A stretch of DNA of 37,569 nt from the NCBI GenBank assembly GCA_036259875.1, contig DATAAZ010000055.1, forward strand, positions 1 through 37,569, in the 5' to 3' direction. Position 1 is the first letter of the stretch. Every line of letters begins with the position of its first letter. The position numbers were made by a program, and so were the translations under genes. Positions 9,201 to 17,814 of this stretch are shown here, piece by piece. A model generated the notes under the pieces. The model did not search any database. It saw only the letters and a program-made list of their open reading frames with translations, and was not told where the DNA came from. This stretch comes from DATAAZ01 sp036259875 (GTDB taxonomy: Bacteria; Actinomycetota; Thermoleophilia; Gaiellales; Gaiellaceae).

Positions 9201-9795
9201 GCGCGGCGGCGCGATCCCGCCGGCGATGCCGGGCCACTCGCACCGCATCGCGCCCGACTACGACCCGGAGCTGGCGCGGCGGCTCCTCGCCGACGCGGGG
9301 TACCCGGACGGCCGCGGGCTGCCGGAGCTCCGGATGATCGTCGGCGGGACGATCCTCGCGGTGCCCGACGTGCCCGAGCAGCTCGTCGAGCAGTGGCGCG
9401 AGCTCGGCGCGCGCGTGACCGTGAACGCGGAGCCGATCCACCTGTGGGCCTCCGACATGACCGAGGAGCAGCTCTGGGTGAGCGGCTGGACAGCCGACTA
9501 CCCGGACCCAAACGGGTTCTTCCGCGGCCTCTTCGAGGCCACAGGCTGGCCGTTCTACACCGACGACGACATCATGGAGCTCCTGACGCGCGCCCGTTCG
9601 CTTCGTGACCAGGGCGAGCGGATGCGGCTCTACCACGAGGTCGATCGCCTCTGGGTCGCGGAGCACGCGGCGATCCTGCCGCTCTTCTACGGCCGCACGA
9701 TGCTCGTCCGCCGCCCCTGGGTCGACGGTCTCTGGGCGAACCCGCTCACGAAGCTCCAGCTCGACCAGGTCATCGTCCGCAGAGACGGCGCATAG
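6244..9795 (+). CDS. Class III nucleotide cyclase / AAA (STAND-like) ATPase / family 5 solute-binding protein fusion
   Basis: A 1183-residue protein with four parts. (1) Class III cyclase domain, about residues 8-190: metal aspartates D18 (LIADVVNST) and D62 (AGDEIFAVFG), and transition-state residues N141 and R145 (GDTVNVASR). The purine-recognition positions appear to be Q58 and N134 instead of the usual Lys and Asp/Thr. (2) ATPase domain from about residue 210: Walker A GEAGIGKT (about 237-244) and Walker B LCVILEDLHWADE (about 364). (3) Helical, TPR-like region of roughly 100 residues before residue 700. (4) Complete SBP_bac_5 domain, about 710-1183, with the family pattern VSSDGLTYLFRLREGARWSDG and the NGPFTL motif. 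No signal peptide or membrane segment is present, so the binding domain must be cytosolic. I infer a one-piece sensor: ligand binding at the C terminus, ATPase relay, cyclic nucleotide output. Confidence 0.88.
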   Translation: MATVLTGERRIVSVLIADVVNSTGIAERLGPERSKFLMDEVLRIMTEHVERYAGTVAQRAGDEIFAVFGAPVAHEDDSERAVRAALAIQRAIARYAGEVRDAYGVDLAVRVGVNTGPVVIASGNGDADLSERWNALGDTVNVASRLQELAPPGEVAVGPMTARQVDGWFELERLGEQALQGKAAPVTTYRVCGVRESERGVPAAEGPLVGRDFELTVLERAMDGLREGRGVILSVTGEAGIGKTRLAAEVRRRYDRDIHFVEGRAVSYAQTFPYSPIRDLLREWLGVGAATPETRVRLELKAQIAEVFGDQADEAYPFLASVLGLALEPDAAERIRELNRESIQHQTFEVFAELLCRLSSEQPLCVILEDLHWADESTLELLEETLRVTEEAAVGLVFLYRTERQHRSWRLGERARQLFPHRYREIELRPLPADASRALVGSTAEGNLPDSVADVLVERAGGNPFFLQEAFRDLVERGALRRVDGSWELAVRPDEVSVPALVQGAVQARLDRLDPSAREVLSLAAVIGRTFGLALLEELVPHARLLPALTELQRLDLVVETRRRPTPEYRFRHGLVQEVAYSTLVESTRKKLHKRVGEALERLQADSPEEVYDLLARHFSEADEAEKAVEYLLKAGDAARKLYADQEAIEHYARARSFLARMGDDRRARETLFKMALAHHLAFDFAKAEEVYDEAFSCRVEERPQPAPTERLTTAVLPPDELSPGDVYTTEGGQFVSHLFQGLLAVDRELNVVPVMADNMRVSSDGLTYLFRLREGARWSDGEPVTAEDFVFAWRSLREEEAITAFLLDDIAAAEALDDRTLEVRLHEPRSYFPYILASMWSFPRPKHKCEELGADWRKPENLVGNGPFTLRELTDEGAVLAANPHWPGERGNVGEVAIEFMRAKNREPVDEWKGGRFDVLQVSDPSIEEAPDTLATLVAELSVTYVGFRPDRPPFSNELVRKAFSHAIDREGLYGGPELLVRAASRGGAIPPAMPGHSHRIAPDYDPELARRLLADAGYPDGRGLPELRMIVGGTILAVPDVPEQLVEQWRELGARVTVNAEPIHLWASDMTEEQLWVSGWTADYPDPNGFFRGLFEATGWPFYTDDDIMELLTRARSLRDQGERMRLYHEVDRLWVAEHAAILPLFYGRTMLVRRPWVDGLWANPLTKLQLDQVIVRRDGA

Positions 9796-9867
9796 CGACA
9801 CGCTCACGGAGCATGCGGTCGTCTATGGAAGGGCGGGAATTGTTCCGGTGGGCGATTCCTCCGCCGA

Positions 9868-10644
9868 TCATGCGGCACATTCCTGGTTGCGCTCCCAGAC
9901 GAGGCGGAGGCCCTCGAGGGTCAGCAGCGAGTCGACGCGCTCGATCGTTCGCGCGTGCGGGGCGATCAGCTCGGCGAGCCCGCCCGTCGCGATGACGCGT
10001 GCGCCGTCGCCGAGCTCGGCCCGCATCCGGTCGACGATGCCGTCGACCTGGCCCGCGAAGCCGAACACGACCCCGGACTGGAGCGCGGCCGTCGTGCTCG
10101 TCCCGATCGTTCGCGCGGGCTCCACATAGTCGACCTGCGTCAGCCGCGCAGCGCGCGTAAAGAGCGCTTCCATCGAGACCTCGATCCCCGGCGCGAGTAC
10201 CCCGCCGACGTACTCGCCCGCCTCGGAGACGGCGTCGAAGTTGGTCGACGTCCCGAAATCGACCACGATGCACGGCGCGCCGTAGCGCTCTCTGGCCGCG
10301 ACCGCGTTGACGATGCGGTCGGGCCCCACCTCCCGCGGGTCGTCGTAGCGGATCGGGATACCGGTCCTCGTGCCCGGTCCGACGAGCAGAAACGGCGCCT
10401 CGGCGTAGCGCTCCGCGAAGTCGGCGTACGCGCGCGCGAGGGGTGGGACGGTCGTCGAGAGGCAGACCCCGCTCACGTCCTCGAAGTCGAGATCGCGTAG
10501 CTCGAGCAGGCGCGCCACGAGCGCGCCGAGCTCGTCACCGGTTCGCTCGGCTTCCGTCGCGACGCGCCAATGCTCGACGAGGCGCTCGCCGTCGAAGAGC
10601 CCGAAGACCGTCTGCGTGTTGCCGACGTCGACGGCCAGCAGCAC
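9868..10644 (-). CDS. coaX: Type III pantothenate kinase
   Basis: First step of coenzyme A synthesis: ATP-dependent phosphorylation of pantothenate by the ASKHA-fold CoaX type. Visible motifs are the P-loop-like AVDVGNTQTVFGLF at the N terminus, VGPDRIVNAVAA, IVVDFGTSTNFD (catalytic Asp region), GGVLAPGIEVSMEALF and ATGGLAELI. The 258-residue length is typical. The GTG start (10642-10644) is 9 nt behind the DUF2469 gene, and folK lies 9 nt further upstream, so the three form an operon joining folate and CoA synthesis. The 3' end faces the end of the cyclase-fusion gene across 72 nt. Confidence 0.95.
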   Translation of the reverse strand: MLLAVDVGNTQTVFGLFDGERLVEHWRVATEAERTGDELGALVARLLELRDLDFEDVSGVCLSTTVPPLARAYADFAERYAEAPFLLVGPGTRTGIPIRYDDPREVGPDRIVNAVAARERYGAPCIVVDFGTSTNFDAVSEAGEYVGGVLAPGIEVSMEALFTRAARLTQVDYVEPARTIGTSTTAALQSGVVFGFAGQVDGIVDRMRAELGDGARVIATGGLAELIAPHARTIERVDSLLTLEGLRLVWERNQECAA

Positions 10645-10653
10645 GGACGGGTG

Positions 10654-11022
10654 CTACGGCGTTTCGTCTTCGCCGGTAAGGCGCTCGCCCAGCTTCTCGG
10701 CGAGGGCCTCGGGCGTGAGCGCCGGCTCCTCGCCCTCGCCGCGGAGCTCCTCGATCGTGACGTCCGTCGACGTGTAGACCTCGGCGCGCGGGATCATCCT
10801 GGTCGGCCGGTTCTTGTCCCAGACCCAGACGTCCTCCATCGCGACGTGGAAGAACGGGTAGCTCGTCTGCGGCAGGACCTTGAGATCGAGGCGATTGCAG
10901 AGGTACGTCGAGTCCTGCGTCACGACGCAGTACCGGAAGAGACCGAAGACGGCCGTGTACTCCTTCTTCAGGCGTAGCTCGAGCTCGGCCTCGTACTCGT
11001 CGAGCTCGTCGAGGTGCGACAT
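10654..11022 (-). CDS. DUF2469 family protein
   Basis: A small conserved protein family found mainly in Actinobacteria, with no established function. The 122 residues contain the family pattern: an N-terminal EYEAELELRLKKEY helix, a TYLCNRLDL strand, the VWVWDKNRPTRMI segment (about residues 66-78) and TDVTIEEL. The tail is acidic. It lies in the folK-coaX operon with 9-nt gaps. In addition, TAGAAT (forward ATTCTA, 11029-11034), overlapping the folK stop, is 6 nt in front of the ATG and suggests an internal leaderless promoter. In many actinobacteria this family sits beside rnhB; here it is linked to cofactor genes. Assignment is by motif recognition, not a search. Confidence 0.85.
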   Translation of the reverse strand: MSHLDELDEYEAELELRLKKEYTAVFGLFRYCVVTQDSTYLCNRLDLKVLPQTSYPFFHVAMEDVWVWDKNRPTRMIPRAEVYTSTDVTIEELRGEGEEPALTPEALAEKLGERLTGEDETP

Positions 11023-11028
11023 GCAGGG

Positions 11029-11034
11029 ATTCTA
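11029..11034 (-). promoter_or_regulatory. Internal -10 box TAGAAT before the DUF2469 gene
   Basis: On the minus strand TAGAAT is followed by 6 nt and the ATG. It overlaps the TAG stop codon of folK, so the DUF2469-coaX part of the operon may also be transcribed separately as a leaderless message. Confidence 0.45.
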
Positions 11035-11502
11035 TCCGGTGGCGTCCAGCAGCTCGGCCACGCGGCGGCCGTCGGGAAGCGCGAGCTGCGGGTCGAGGTC
11101 GGCGAGCGGCTCGAGCACGAACCGCCGCTCCGCGAGCCGCGGGTGCGGGACGACGAGACCGGGCTCGTTGATCGTCTCGTCCCCGTAGAGGAGAAGGTCG
11201 AGGTCGATCGTGCGAGGGCCGAAGCGCGGGCCGGTTCGCTCGCGCCCGAGCGCCCGCTCGACGGCGAGGAGCCGCTCCAGGAGTTCGCGCGCGGGGAGGT
11301 GTGTCTCGATTGCGACGGCGCCGTTTAGAAAGCGCGGCTGGTCGAGGTACCCGACGGGGTCCGTCTCGCGGAACGGCGAGACGCGGAGAACGCGAATTCC
11401 GGGTTGGCCCCCGAGAAGCTCCACCGCGCGCTCGAGGTAGGAGCGTCGTTCGCCGAGGTTGCCGCCGAGCCCTACGTACGCGAGCACGCGACCGCCCTTC
11501 AC
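11032..11502 (-). CDS. folK: 2-amino-4-hydroxy-6-hydroxymethyldihydropteridine diphosphokinase
   Basis: Transfers pyrophosphate from ATP to 6-hydroxymethyl-dihydropterin in folate synthesis. The signature elements are AYVGLGGNLGERR at the N terminus, FLNGAVAIET, the ERTGPRFGPRTIDLDLLLYG motif (about residues 90-109) and the VPHPRLAERRFVLEPLADL block. All conserved substrate-binding positions I can check are present. The frame stays open far upstream over the divergent gene. The GTG at 11500-11502 was chosen because GGAAAG stands 9 nt before it and homology begins at once; a GTG at 11485-11487 is the alternative. The product is 156 residues, normal for FolK. folB and folP, its usual partners, lie beyond the inserted metalloprotease gene. 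Confidence 0.93.
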   Translation of the reverse strand: MKGGRVLAYVGLGGNLGERRSYLERAVELLGGQPGIRVLRVSPFRETDPVGYLDQPRFLNGAVAIETHLPARELLERLLAVERALGRERTGPRFGPRTIDLDLLLYGDETINEPGLVVPHPRLAERRFVLEPLADLDPQLALPDGRRVAELLDATG

Positions 11503-11549
11503 GCCGTAAATCTTTCCGTGCCGAGCGTGGACGGGGCGGCTGTTCCAAC

Positions 11550-11577
11550 TACGATGAAACAATGCGCTCCTAGCGCA
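11550..11577 (+). promoter_or_regulatory. Promoter box with start-stop mini-ORF and palindrome
   Basis: TACGAT (11550-11555) is followed after 6 nt by ATG CGC TCC TAG (11562-11573), a three-codon ORF at the leaderless spacing. TGCGCT-CCT-AGCGCA (11563-11577) is a perfect 6-bp inverted repeat covering it. The site lies between divergent folK and the metalloprotease gene. It could be an operator, a hairpin in the 5' leader, or chance. Confidence 0.35.
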
Positions 11578-11603
11578 CCTTCGAACGTGGCCAGCGTCTT
11601 CAC

Positions 11604-13253
11604 ATGAGGGGTCTGACATCGTGGCGGCCGGCGGTGCCGACCGCCGCCCTGGCCGCGTTCGTGGGGCTGCTCGCGCTCGCCGCGCCTCCCGCGGGGGCCG
11701 CCCAGCCACGCCGAGAGCTTCCGGCGCTGCTTCCGCCCGGCAACGACGGCCTCGCACGCGCCCTGATCGACGGGCGCCTGAGCGAGGCCGAGTACGCGCT
11801 CGAGCGAACCATGGCGCTCTACCGCCCCGCGCGGGCGCGGCGTCTCTTCGGCGACATCCGGCATCCGGGCCCGCGCGAGGGAACCGTGATCTTGCGCGAC
11901 CTTGCCGCCCGCATCGCGCAGCTCGACCCGGCCGAGCGCGCGCGTGCCGAGCGCATCCTCGCGCGTCCGACCGACCGCCATGACGAGATCCACGGCTACC
12001 GGACGCGCGCTCGACGCGTCTGCGACGTGCGCATGTGCTTCTGGTGGGTGACCGAGACATCGGATGCACCGCGGCTCGGGGATCGAAACCGCAACCGGAT
12101 TCCCGACTGGGTGGACAGGACGCGGGCCGTCTTCCGCGCGGTGTGGGCGACGGAGGTCGGCGCGTTCCGCTTCAGCCGCCCGCTCTCCGATCTTCGGTCG
12201 AAGAACCACGGTCCCAATCGGAAGCTCGACGTCTACGTCGCGGACGTCGGCTCGATCGGCCTCTACGGCTACTGCACGAGCGACGATCCGGCGCGCGCGC
12301 GACGCCGGTCCGTCTCCGCGTACTGCGTGGTCGACGACGACTTCGCCCGGAGCCAGTTCGAGGGCGCTGCGACCGGACTCCGGGCGCTCAAAGTGACGGC
12401 GGCGCACGAGTTCTTCCACGCGGTCCAGTTCGCGTACGACTGGCTCGAGGACCTCTGGCTGATGGAAGGTTCAGCGGCGTGGATCGAGGACGAGGTCTAC
12501 GACCGGATCGACGACAACCTTCAGTACCTGCGGACGAGCCCCGTGAGCACGCGCTTCTTCTTCCTCCCGCTCGACTACTACAACCCCGACCCGAGCGAGA
12601 TCGACGCGGGCTTCAAGTACGGCGCTTGGATCTTCTTCCGCTACCTCTCGGAGCGCTACGGACGCGACGTCGTCCGGTCGGTCTGGCGCCGGGCTGACGC
12701 GCGCCGCGGCGCGCCCGACGAGTATTCGATCCAGGCCGTCGAGTCCGCGCTCTTCCTACGCGGCGACGAGTTCGGCTCCGTGTTCGCGGACTTCGGCGTC
12801 GCGAACGTCCATCCCTCGACCACCTACGCCGAGGGCGCGCGCTACCCGACGCCGCGCCCGACGCGGACGCACGCGGTCGGCCCCGCCGGGGTCGCCCGCT
12901 CCGCTTGGACGATGTACCACCTCTCGAACGACTACCTCGCATTCGTGCCGCGGGACCTGCCGCCCGAGGCAACGCTCAGCTTGACGCTCGACCTGCCGCC
13001 GCCCGAGACGTCGCCCGCCGCGAGCGCGCTGGTCGAGAACGCGGACGGGACGGTCGTCCGCGTCCCGGCGGCGTTCGACGTGATGGCGGAGACCTGGCGA
13101 ATCGATGTGGCTGGGTTCGGATCGACCCGGCGCGTCGTGCTCGTCCTTACCAATGGGAGCACGCGGTACAGGTGTTGGCAACGCTCGGTCTACTCGTGTC
13201 GCGGACGCCCGCTCGACGACGTCGACTTCCACTACCAGGCCGCGGTCTCCTAG
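11604..13253 (+). CDS. Secreted HExxH metalloprotease-like protein
   Basis: A 549-residue exported protein with a zinc-protease active site. The signal peptide is at about residues 1-33 (hydrophobic core AALAAFVGLLALAAPPAGA, AxA-type cleavage). H268-E269-F-F-H272 in AAHEFFHAVQF, with E288 in LWLMEGSAAWIEDE as the likely third ligand, matches a gluzincin-like arrangement. Near residue 160, DRNRNRIPDWVD resembles the D-x-N-x-N calcium-loop style sequence seen before the catalytic part in MXAN_6640-like putative metalloproteases. The C-terminal ~150 residues look like a beta-sandwich. No Shine-Dalgarno precedes the ATG; the upstream TACGAT box would give a leader of about 40 nt. Its position inside the folate cluster, on the opposite strand, is unusual. 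Substrate unknown. Confidence 0.75.
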   Translation: MRGLTSWRPAVPTAALAAFVGLLALAAPPAGAAQPRRELPALLPPGNDGLARALIDGRLSEAEYALERTMALYRPARARRLFGDIRHPGPREGTVILRDLAARIAQLDPAERARAERILARPTDRHDEIHGYRTRARRVCDVRMCFWWVTETSDAPRLGDRNRNRIPDWVDRTRAVFRAVWATEVGAFRFSRPLSDLRSKNHGPNRKLDVYVADVGSIGLYGYCTSDDPARARRRSVSAYCVVDDDFARSQFEGAATGLRALKVTAAHEFFHAVQFAYDWLEDLWLMEGSAAWIEDEVYDRIDDNLQYLRTSPVSTRFFFLPLDYYNPDPSEIDAGFKYGAWIFFRYLSERYGRDVVRSVWRRADARRGAPDEYSIQAVESALFLRGDEFGSVFADFGVANVHPSTTYAEGARYPTPRPTRTHAVGPAGVARSAWTMYHLSNDYLAFVPRDLPPEATLSLTLDLPPPETSPAASALVENADGTVVRVPAAFDVMAETWRIDVAGFGSTRRVVLVLTNGSTRYRCWQRSVYSCRGRPLDDVDFHYQAAVS

Positions 13254-13269
13254 GTCGTCGCAAGACGAC
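13254..13269 (+). terminator. Hairpin with GNRA tetraloop after the metalloprotease gene
   Basis: GTCGTC-GCAA-GACGAC, a perfect 6-bp stem closed by a GCAA tetraloop, directly follows the stop codon and is followed only by TT. It is a plausible bidirectional terminator for this gene and the convergent folB. Confidence 0.45.
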
Positions 13270-13305
13270 TTCGGGCGTGTTGACCGACCAGTCGGCGCCT
13301 CAGTG

Positions 13306-13668
13306 TCAGCGCCGCATCCGCTCGACCGTCGCGGCCGTGTGCTCGACCGGCGCCTCGAGCTCGACCTCGGGCTTTCGGACACGGACGCGGACGCGCGAGA
13401 CCGGGAAGCGCGCGAGGAGCTCGTCGGCCACCGCCGCAGCAATCGCCTCGATCAGGTTGAACCGGCGCCGCTCCGAAACCGAGCGGACGCACGCGACGAC
13501 TTTCGTGTAGTCGACCGTGTCCGCGAGCTGGTCGCTCCGGACGCCCGCGTCGTGGGCCGCGAGCTCGACGTCAAAGACGAACGTCTGCCCCTCTCGCTGC
13601 TCGCGTTCGGTCGCTCCGTGGAACCCACGCAGCACGAGCCCCCGGACCTCGATCAGGACTTCGGTCAC
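13306..13668 (-). CDS. folB: Dihydroneopterin aldolase
   Basis: Cleaves 7,8-dihydroneopterin to 6-hydroxymethyl-dihydropterin and glycolaldehyde in folate synthesis. The 120-residue T-fold protein shows GFHGATEREQREGQTFVFDV (conserved Glu region), TVDYTKVV, NLIEAIAAAVADELL and VRVRVRKPEV with the catalytic lysine in RKP. The start is a GTG that overlaps the folP stop as GTGA (13665-13668), indicating translational coupling with folP. Its 3' end is 52 nt from the end of the metalloprotease gene on the other strand. Confidence 0.95.
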   Translation of the reverse strand: MTEVLIEVRGLVLRGFHGATEREQREGQTFVFDVELAAHDAGVRSDQLADTVDYTKVVACVRSVSERRRFNLIEAIAAAVADELLARFPVSRVRVRVRKPEVELEAPVEHTAATVERMRR

Positions 13669-14546
13669 GAGGCGCGTGGTCCGGCGCGCTCGACCGCAGC
13701 CGCTGCCGCCAACGCCTCGACGTGCTCGCGTGCCTCGTGCACGCGGAAGAGCGACGCGCCCCGCGTATAAGCGACGACGGCGACCGCGACCCCGGCCGAA
13801 AGCGGTCCGGTCAGCGCGTCCGGGTCACCGAGAATGCGTCCGAGGAAGCGCTTGCGGGATGCGCCCACGAGGACGGGCCGGCCGAGCGCGGCGATTTCGC
13901 CCAGCCGCGCGACAAGCTCCAAGTTGTGCTCCACCGTCTTCCCGAACCCGATCCCGGGATCAACGCAGATCCGATCCTCGCGAACGCCCGCGGAGGTCGC
14001 GAACCGGAGGCGCTCCTCGAGGAACGACGCCACCTCGGAGACGACGTCGTCGTAGCGGGGATCGATCTGCATGGTGCGCGGCTCGCCGCGCATGTGCATC
14101 AGGCACAGGTAGGCGCGCGCCTCCGCGACGACGTGAACCAGCTCGGGGTCAGCGCGAAGCGCAGTCACGTCGTTCACGAGGACGGCGCCGAGCTCGAGCG
14201 CGCGCTGCGCGACCGCCGCCTTCGAGGTGTCGATCGAGACGGGGAGCTCCCCGGCCACCGCTTCCAGGACCGGGACGACGCGCCGCAGCTCCTCGTCGAC
14301 GGAGACGCCCTCCGAGCCGGGCCGCGTCGACTCGCCCCCCACGTCGACGAGTGCGGCGCCCTCGCCGATCATCCGGCGCGCGGCCGCAATCGCGTCGTCG
14401 GGGCGGTAATTGACGCCGGCGTCGAAGAACGAATCGGGCGTAACGTTGACCACTCCGACGACGGCCGGTCGGGGGAACGCGGCCTCGAGCGGAACGCCTC
14501 GATCTTTACTTCCGGCCGGAAAATGGGTAGAAACCTTCACTTCCAC
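13665..14546 (-). CDS. folP: Dihydropteroate synthase
   Basis: Condenses 6-hydroxymethyl-dihydropterin pyrophosphate with p-aminobenzoate; target of sulfonamides. The TIM-barrel motifs are complete: GVVNVTPDSFFD, LVDVGGESTRPGS, LPVSIDTSKAAVA, LVNDVTALR, CVDPGIGFGKT and VLVGASRKRFLG. I place the start at the GTG at 14544-14546, with AGGGG 7 nt upstream, giving 293 residues; a second GTG at 14538-14540 is possible. The frame runs further upstream over the divergent regulator gene, but nothing there resembles FolP. The two divergent starts are only 25 nt apart. Confidence 0.95.
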   Translation of the reverse strand: MEVKVSTHFPAGSKDRGVPLEAAFPRPAVVGVVNVTPDSFFDAGVNYRPDDAIAAARRMIGEGAALVDVGGESTRPGSEGVSVDEELRRVVPVLEAVAGELPVSIDTSKAAVAQRALELGAVLVNDVTALRADPELVHVVAEARAYLCLMHMRGEPRTMQIDPRYDDVVSEVASFLEERLRFATSAGVREDRICVDPGIGFGKTVEHNLELVARLGEIAALGRPVLVGASRKRFLGRILGDPDALTGPLSAGVAVAVVAYTRGASLFRVHEAREHVEALAAAAAVERAGPRAS

Positions 14547-14571
14547 CTCTCTACCCCTGGAGCGCGGTCCG

Positions 14572-15228
14572 GTGAGTTCTGCGGCACGCACCGCCGTCTT
14601 GTTCGATCCGTACCCGATGTGGCTCGACGCCGTCGAGCGCGTCCTCGAGAAGATCGGCGTCTCTGTCGTCGGCAAGACGACCGACCCCGACGCGGCGGTC
14701 GAACTCGTCGAGCGCGTCAGCCCCGACCTCCTCGTCGCCGAGACTGCGGGCGACGGCCGCGCGGGCGGGGTCGCAGCCGTCCGGCGCGCGCGTGCGGCCG
14801 CGCCCACGCTCCGAATCGTCGCCCTCTCGTCGAGCGCCCAGCCCGACGAGATCGACGCGGCCTTGGCGGCCGGAGCGTCGGCCTATGTCGTGAAGACGAC
14901 CCACCCGGAGGATCTCGCGTCGGCCGTCCGCCAGACGTTCGCCGCCTCGATGTTCTTCCCCGGGATGCGCAGGCCCGCGAGTCAGCGCGCGCCAACTCCG
15001 CCCGAGGCCGGCTCGCTCACGCGTCGGGAGCTCGAGATCCTCGGCCTGGTCGCCGAGGGCAACACGAACGCGAAGATCGCCCGCTCGCTCTGGGTGACGG
15101 AGCAGACCGTGAAGTTTCATCTTTCGAACATCTACCGCAAGCTCGGGGTCGCGAACCGAACGGAAGCAAGCCGCTGGGCCCAGGTGCACGGTCTCCTACT
15201 GGGCGCGCGCGAGCGGGCGGCGCGCTGA
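14572..15228 (+). CDS. LuxR/NarL-type regulator with degenerate receiver domain
   Basis: DNA-binding response-regulator homologue of 218 residues. The receiver-like domain (about 7-122) has lost key residues: the phospho-acceptor Asp position is E57 (PDLLVAE), and the acidic pair is reduced to D12-P13 (LFDPYP). The conserved Ser/Thr (IVALSSSAQ) and Lys (AYVVKTTH) remain. A Glu at the acceptor site can mimic phosphorylation, so the protein may be constitutively active or respond to something else. The C-terminal LuxR helix-turn-helix is intact (LTRRELEILGLVAEG through LSNIYRKLGV, about 145-195). The GTG at 14572 has GGAG 9 nt upstream; the longer frame overlaps folP and is not credible. No histidine kinase is adjacent. 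A receiver-only gene converges on it. Confidence 0.88.
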   Translation: MSSAARTAVLFDPYPMWLDAVERVLEKIGVSVVGKTTDPDAAVELVERVSPDLLVAETAGDGRAGGVAAVRRARAAAPTLRIVALSSSAQPDEIDAALAAGASAYVVKTTHPEDLASAVRQTFAASMFFPGMRRPASQRAPTPPEAGSLTRRELEILGLVAEGNTNAKIARSLWVTEQTVKFHLSNIYRKLGVANRTEASRWAQVHGLLLGARERAAR

Positions 15229-15243
15229 CGCGCGACGGCCGGG

Positions 15244-15660
15244 CTACGCGGGGGTTGGGGCGAGGAGCCCCGTGAGCGACGCGACCTCGAAGAAGACCTC
15301 GCGGAGCACGTCGATCGACTGCTCCTTCCGGACGAACGCGTTCGCGCCGGCGGCAGACGCGTGCGCGCCGTTCAAGGCTCGCGTTCCGGTGAGCAGGATC
15401 ACCTTCGATCCCAGGCCCGCTGCACGGATCCGGCGAGTCGCCTCGAGGCCGTCGAGCACAGGCATCCGGATGTCCATCAGGATCAAGTCGGGCTGGAGCT
15501 CCGAGGCGAGCTGCACAGCGTCGTCGCCGTTGTCCACGATCGCGACGACGTCGATGCGCTCGTCCTCGCACAGCGATGCGCGGAGCGACTCGGCGAAGAG
15601 GCGGTGGTCGTCCGCGATGAGCACGCGGATGACGGCGCTGGTGGGAGGGGCAGGCGCCAA
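15244..15660 (-). CDS. Stand-alone response-regulator receiver domain protein
   Basis: A 138-residue receiver with no output domain. All phosphorylation residues are present: the acidic pair in VLIADDHRLF, the acceptor Asp in PDLILMDIRMP, Thr in ILLTGT and Lys in FVRKEQ. The DDH-type N terminus is the NarL-family kind, so it may once have had a LuxR domain. It could act through protein contacts, as a phosphate sink, or on the degenerate regulator that converges on it from 15 nt away. The start is a TTG at 15658-15660, supported by TAGGTT (forward AACCTA, 15667-15672) exactly 6 nt before it. The alternative GTG at 15624 would remove the leading residues. Confidence 0.85.
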   Translation of the reverse strand: MAPAPPTSAVIRVLIADDHRLFAESLRASLCEDERIDVVAIVDNGDDAVQLASELQPDLILMDIRMPVLDGLEATRRIRAAGLGSKVILLTGTRALNGAHASAAGANAFVRKEQSIDVLREVFFEVASLTGLLAPTPA

Positions 15661-15690
15661 GCGGCAAACCTATGCATTCAGCCGTATCCG

Positions 15691-15725
15691 CGCCTAGTCC
15701 AGTCTTCCGCCCACGACCCTAGGCG
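15691..15725. repeat. Inverted repeat CGCCTAG / CTAGGCG upstream of the receiver gene
   Basis: Perfect 7-bp arms at 15691-15697 and 15719-15725 with a 21-nt spacer, lying just upstream of the -10 box of the receiver gene and behind ftsH. A dimeric regulator could bind here; chance is also possible in such GC-rich DNA. Confidence 0.3.
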
Positions 15726-15771
15726 AACGGGGAGGTCGCCGCCCGCGCCTCGCGCGCGGAAGCGCTGTACG

Positions 15772-17727
<1,956 letters not shown>

Positions 17728-17814
17728 AGGGGCTCCTGTCCTCTGTCCAAGCGTACCACCGGGGTAGTCGGCGGCCGGTCGGGAGACGGATTAGGCGGTC
17801 TCAAAGGGATCGGG

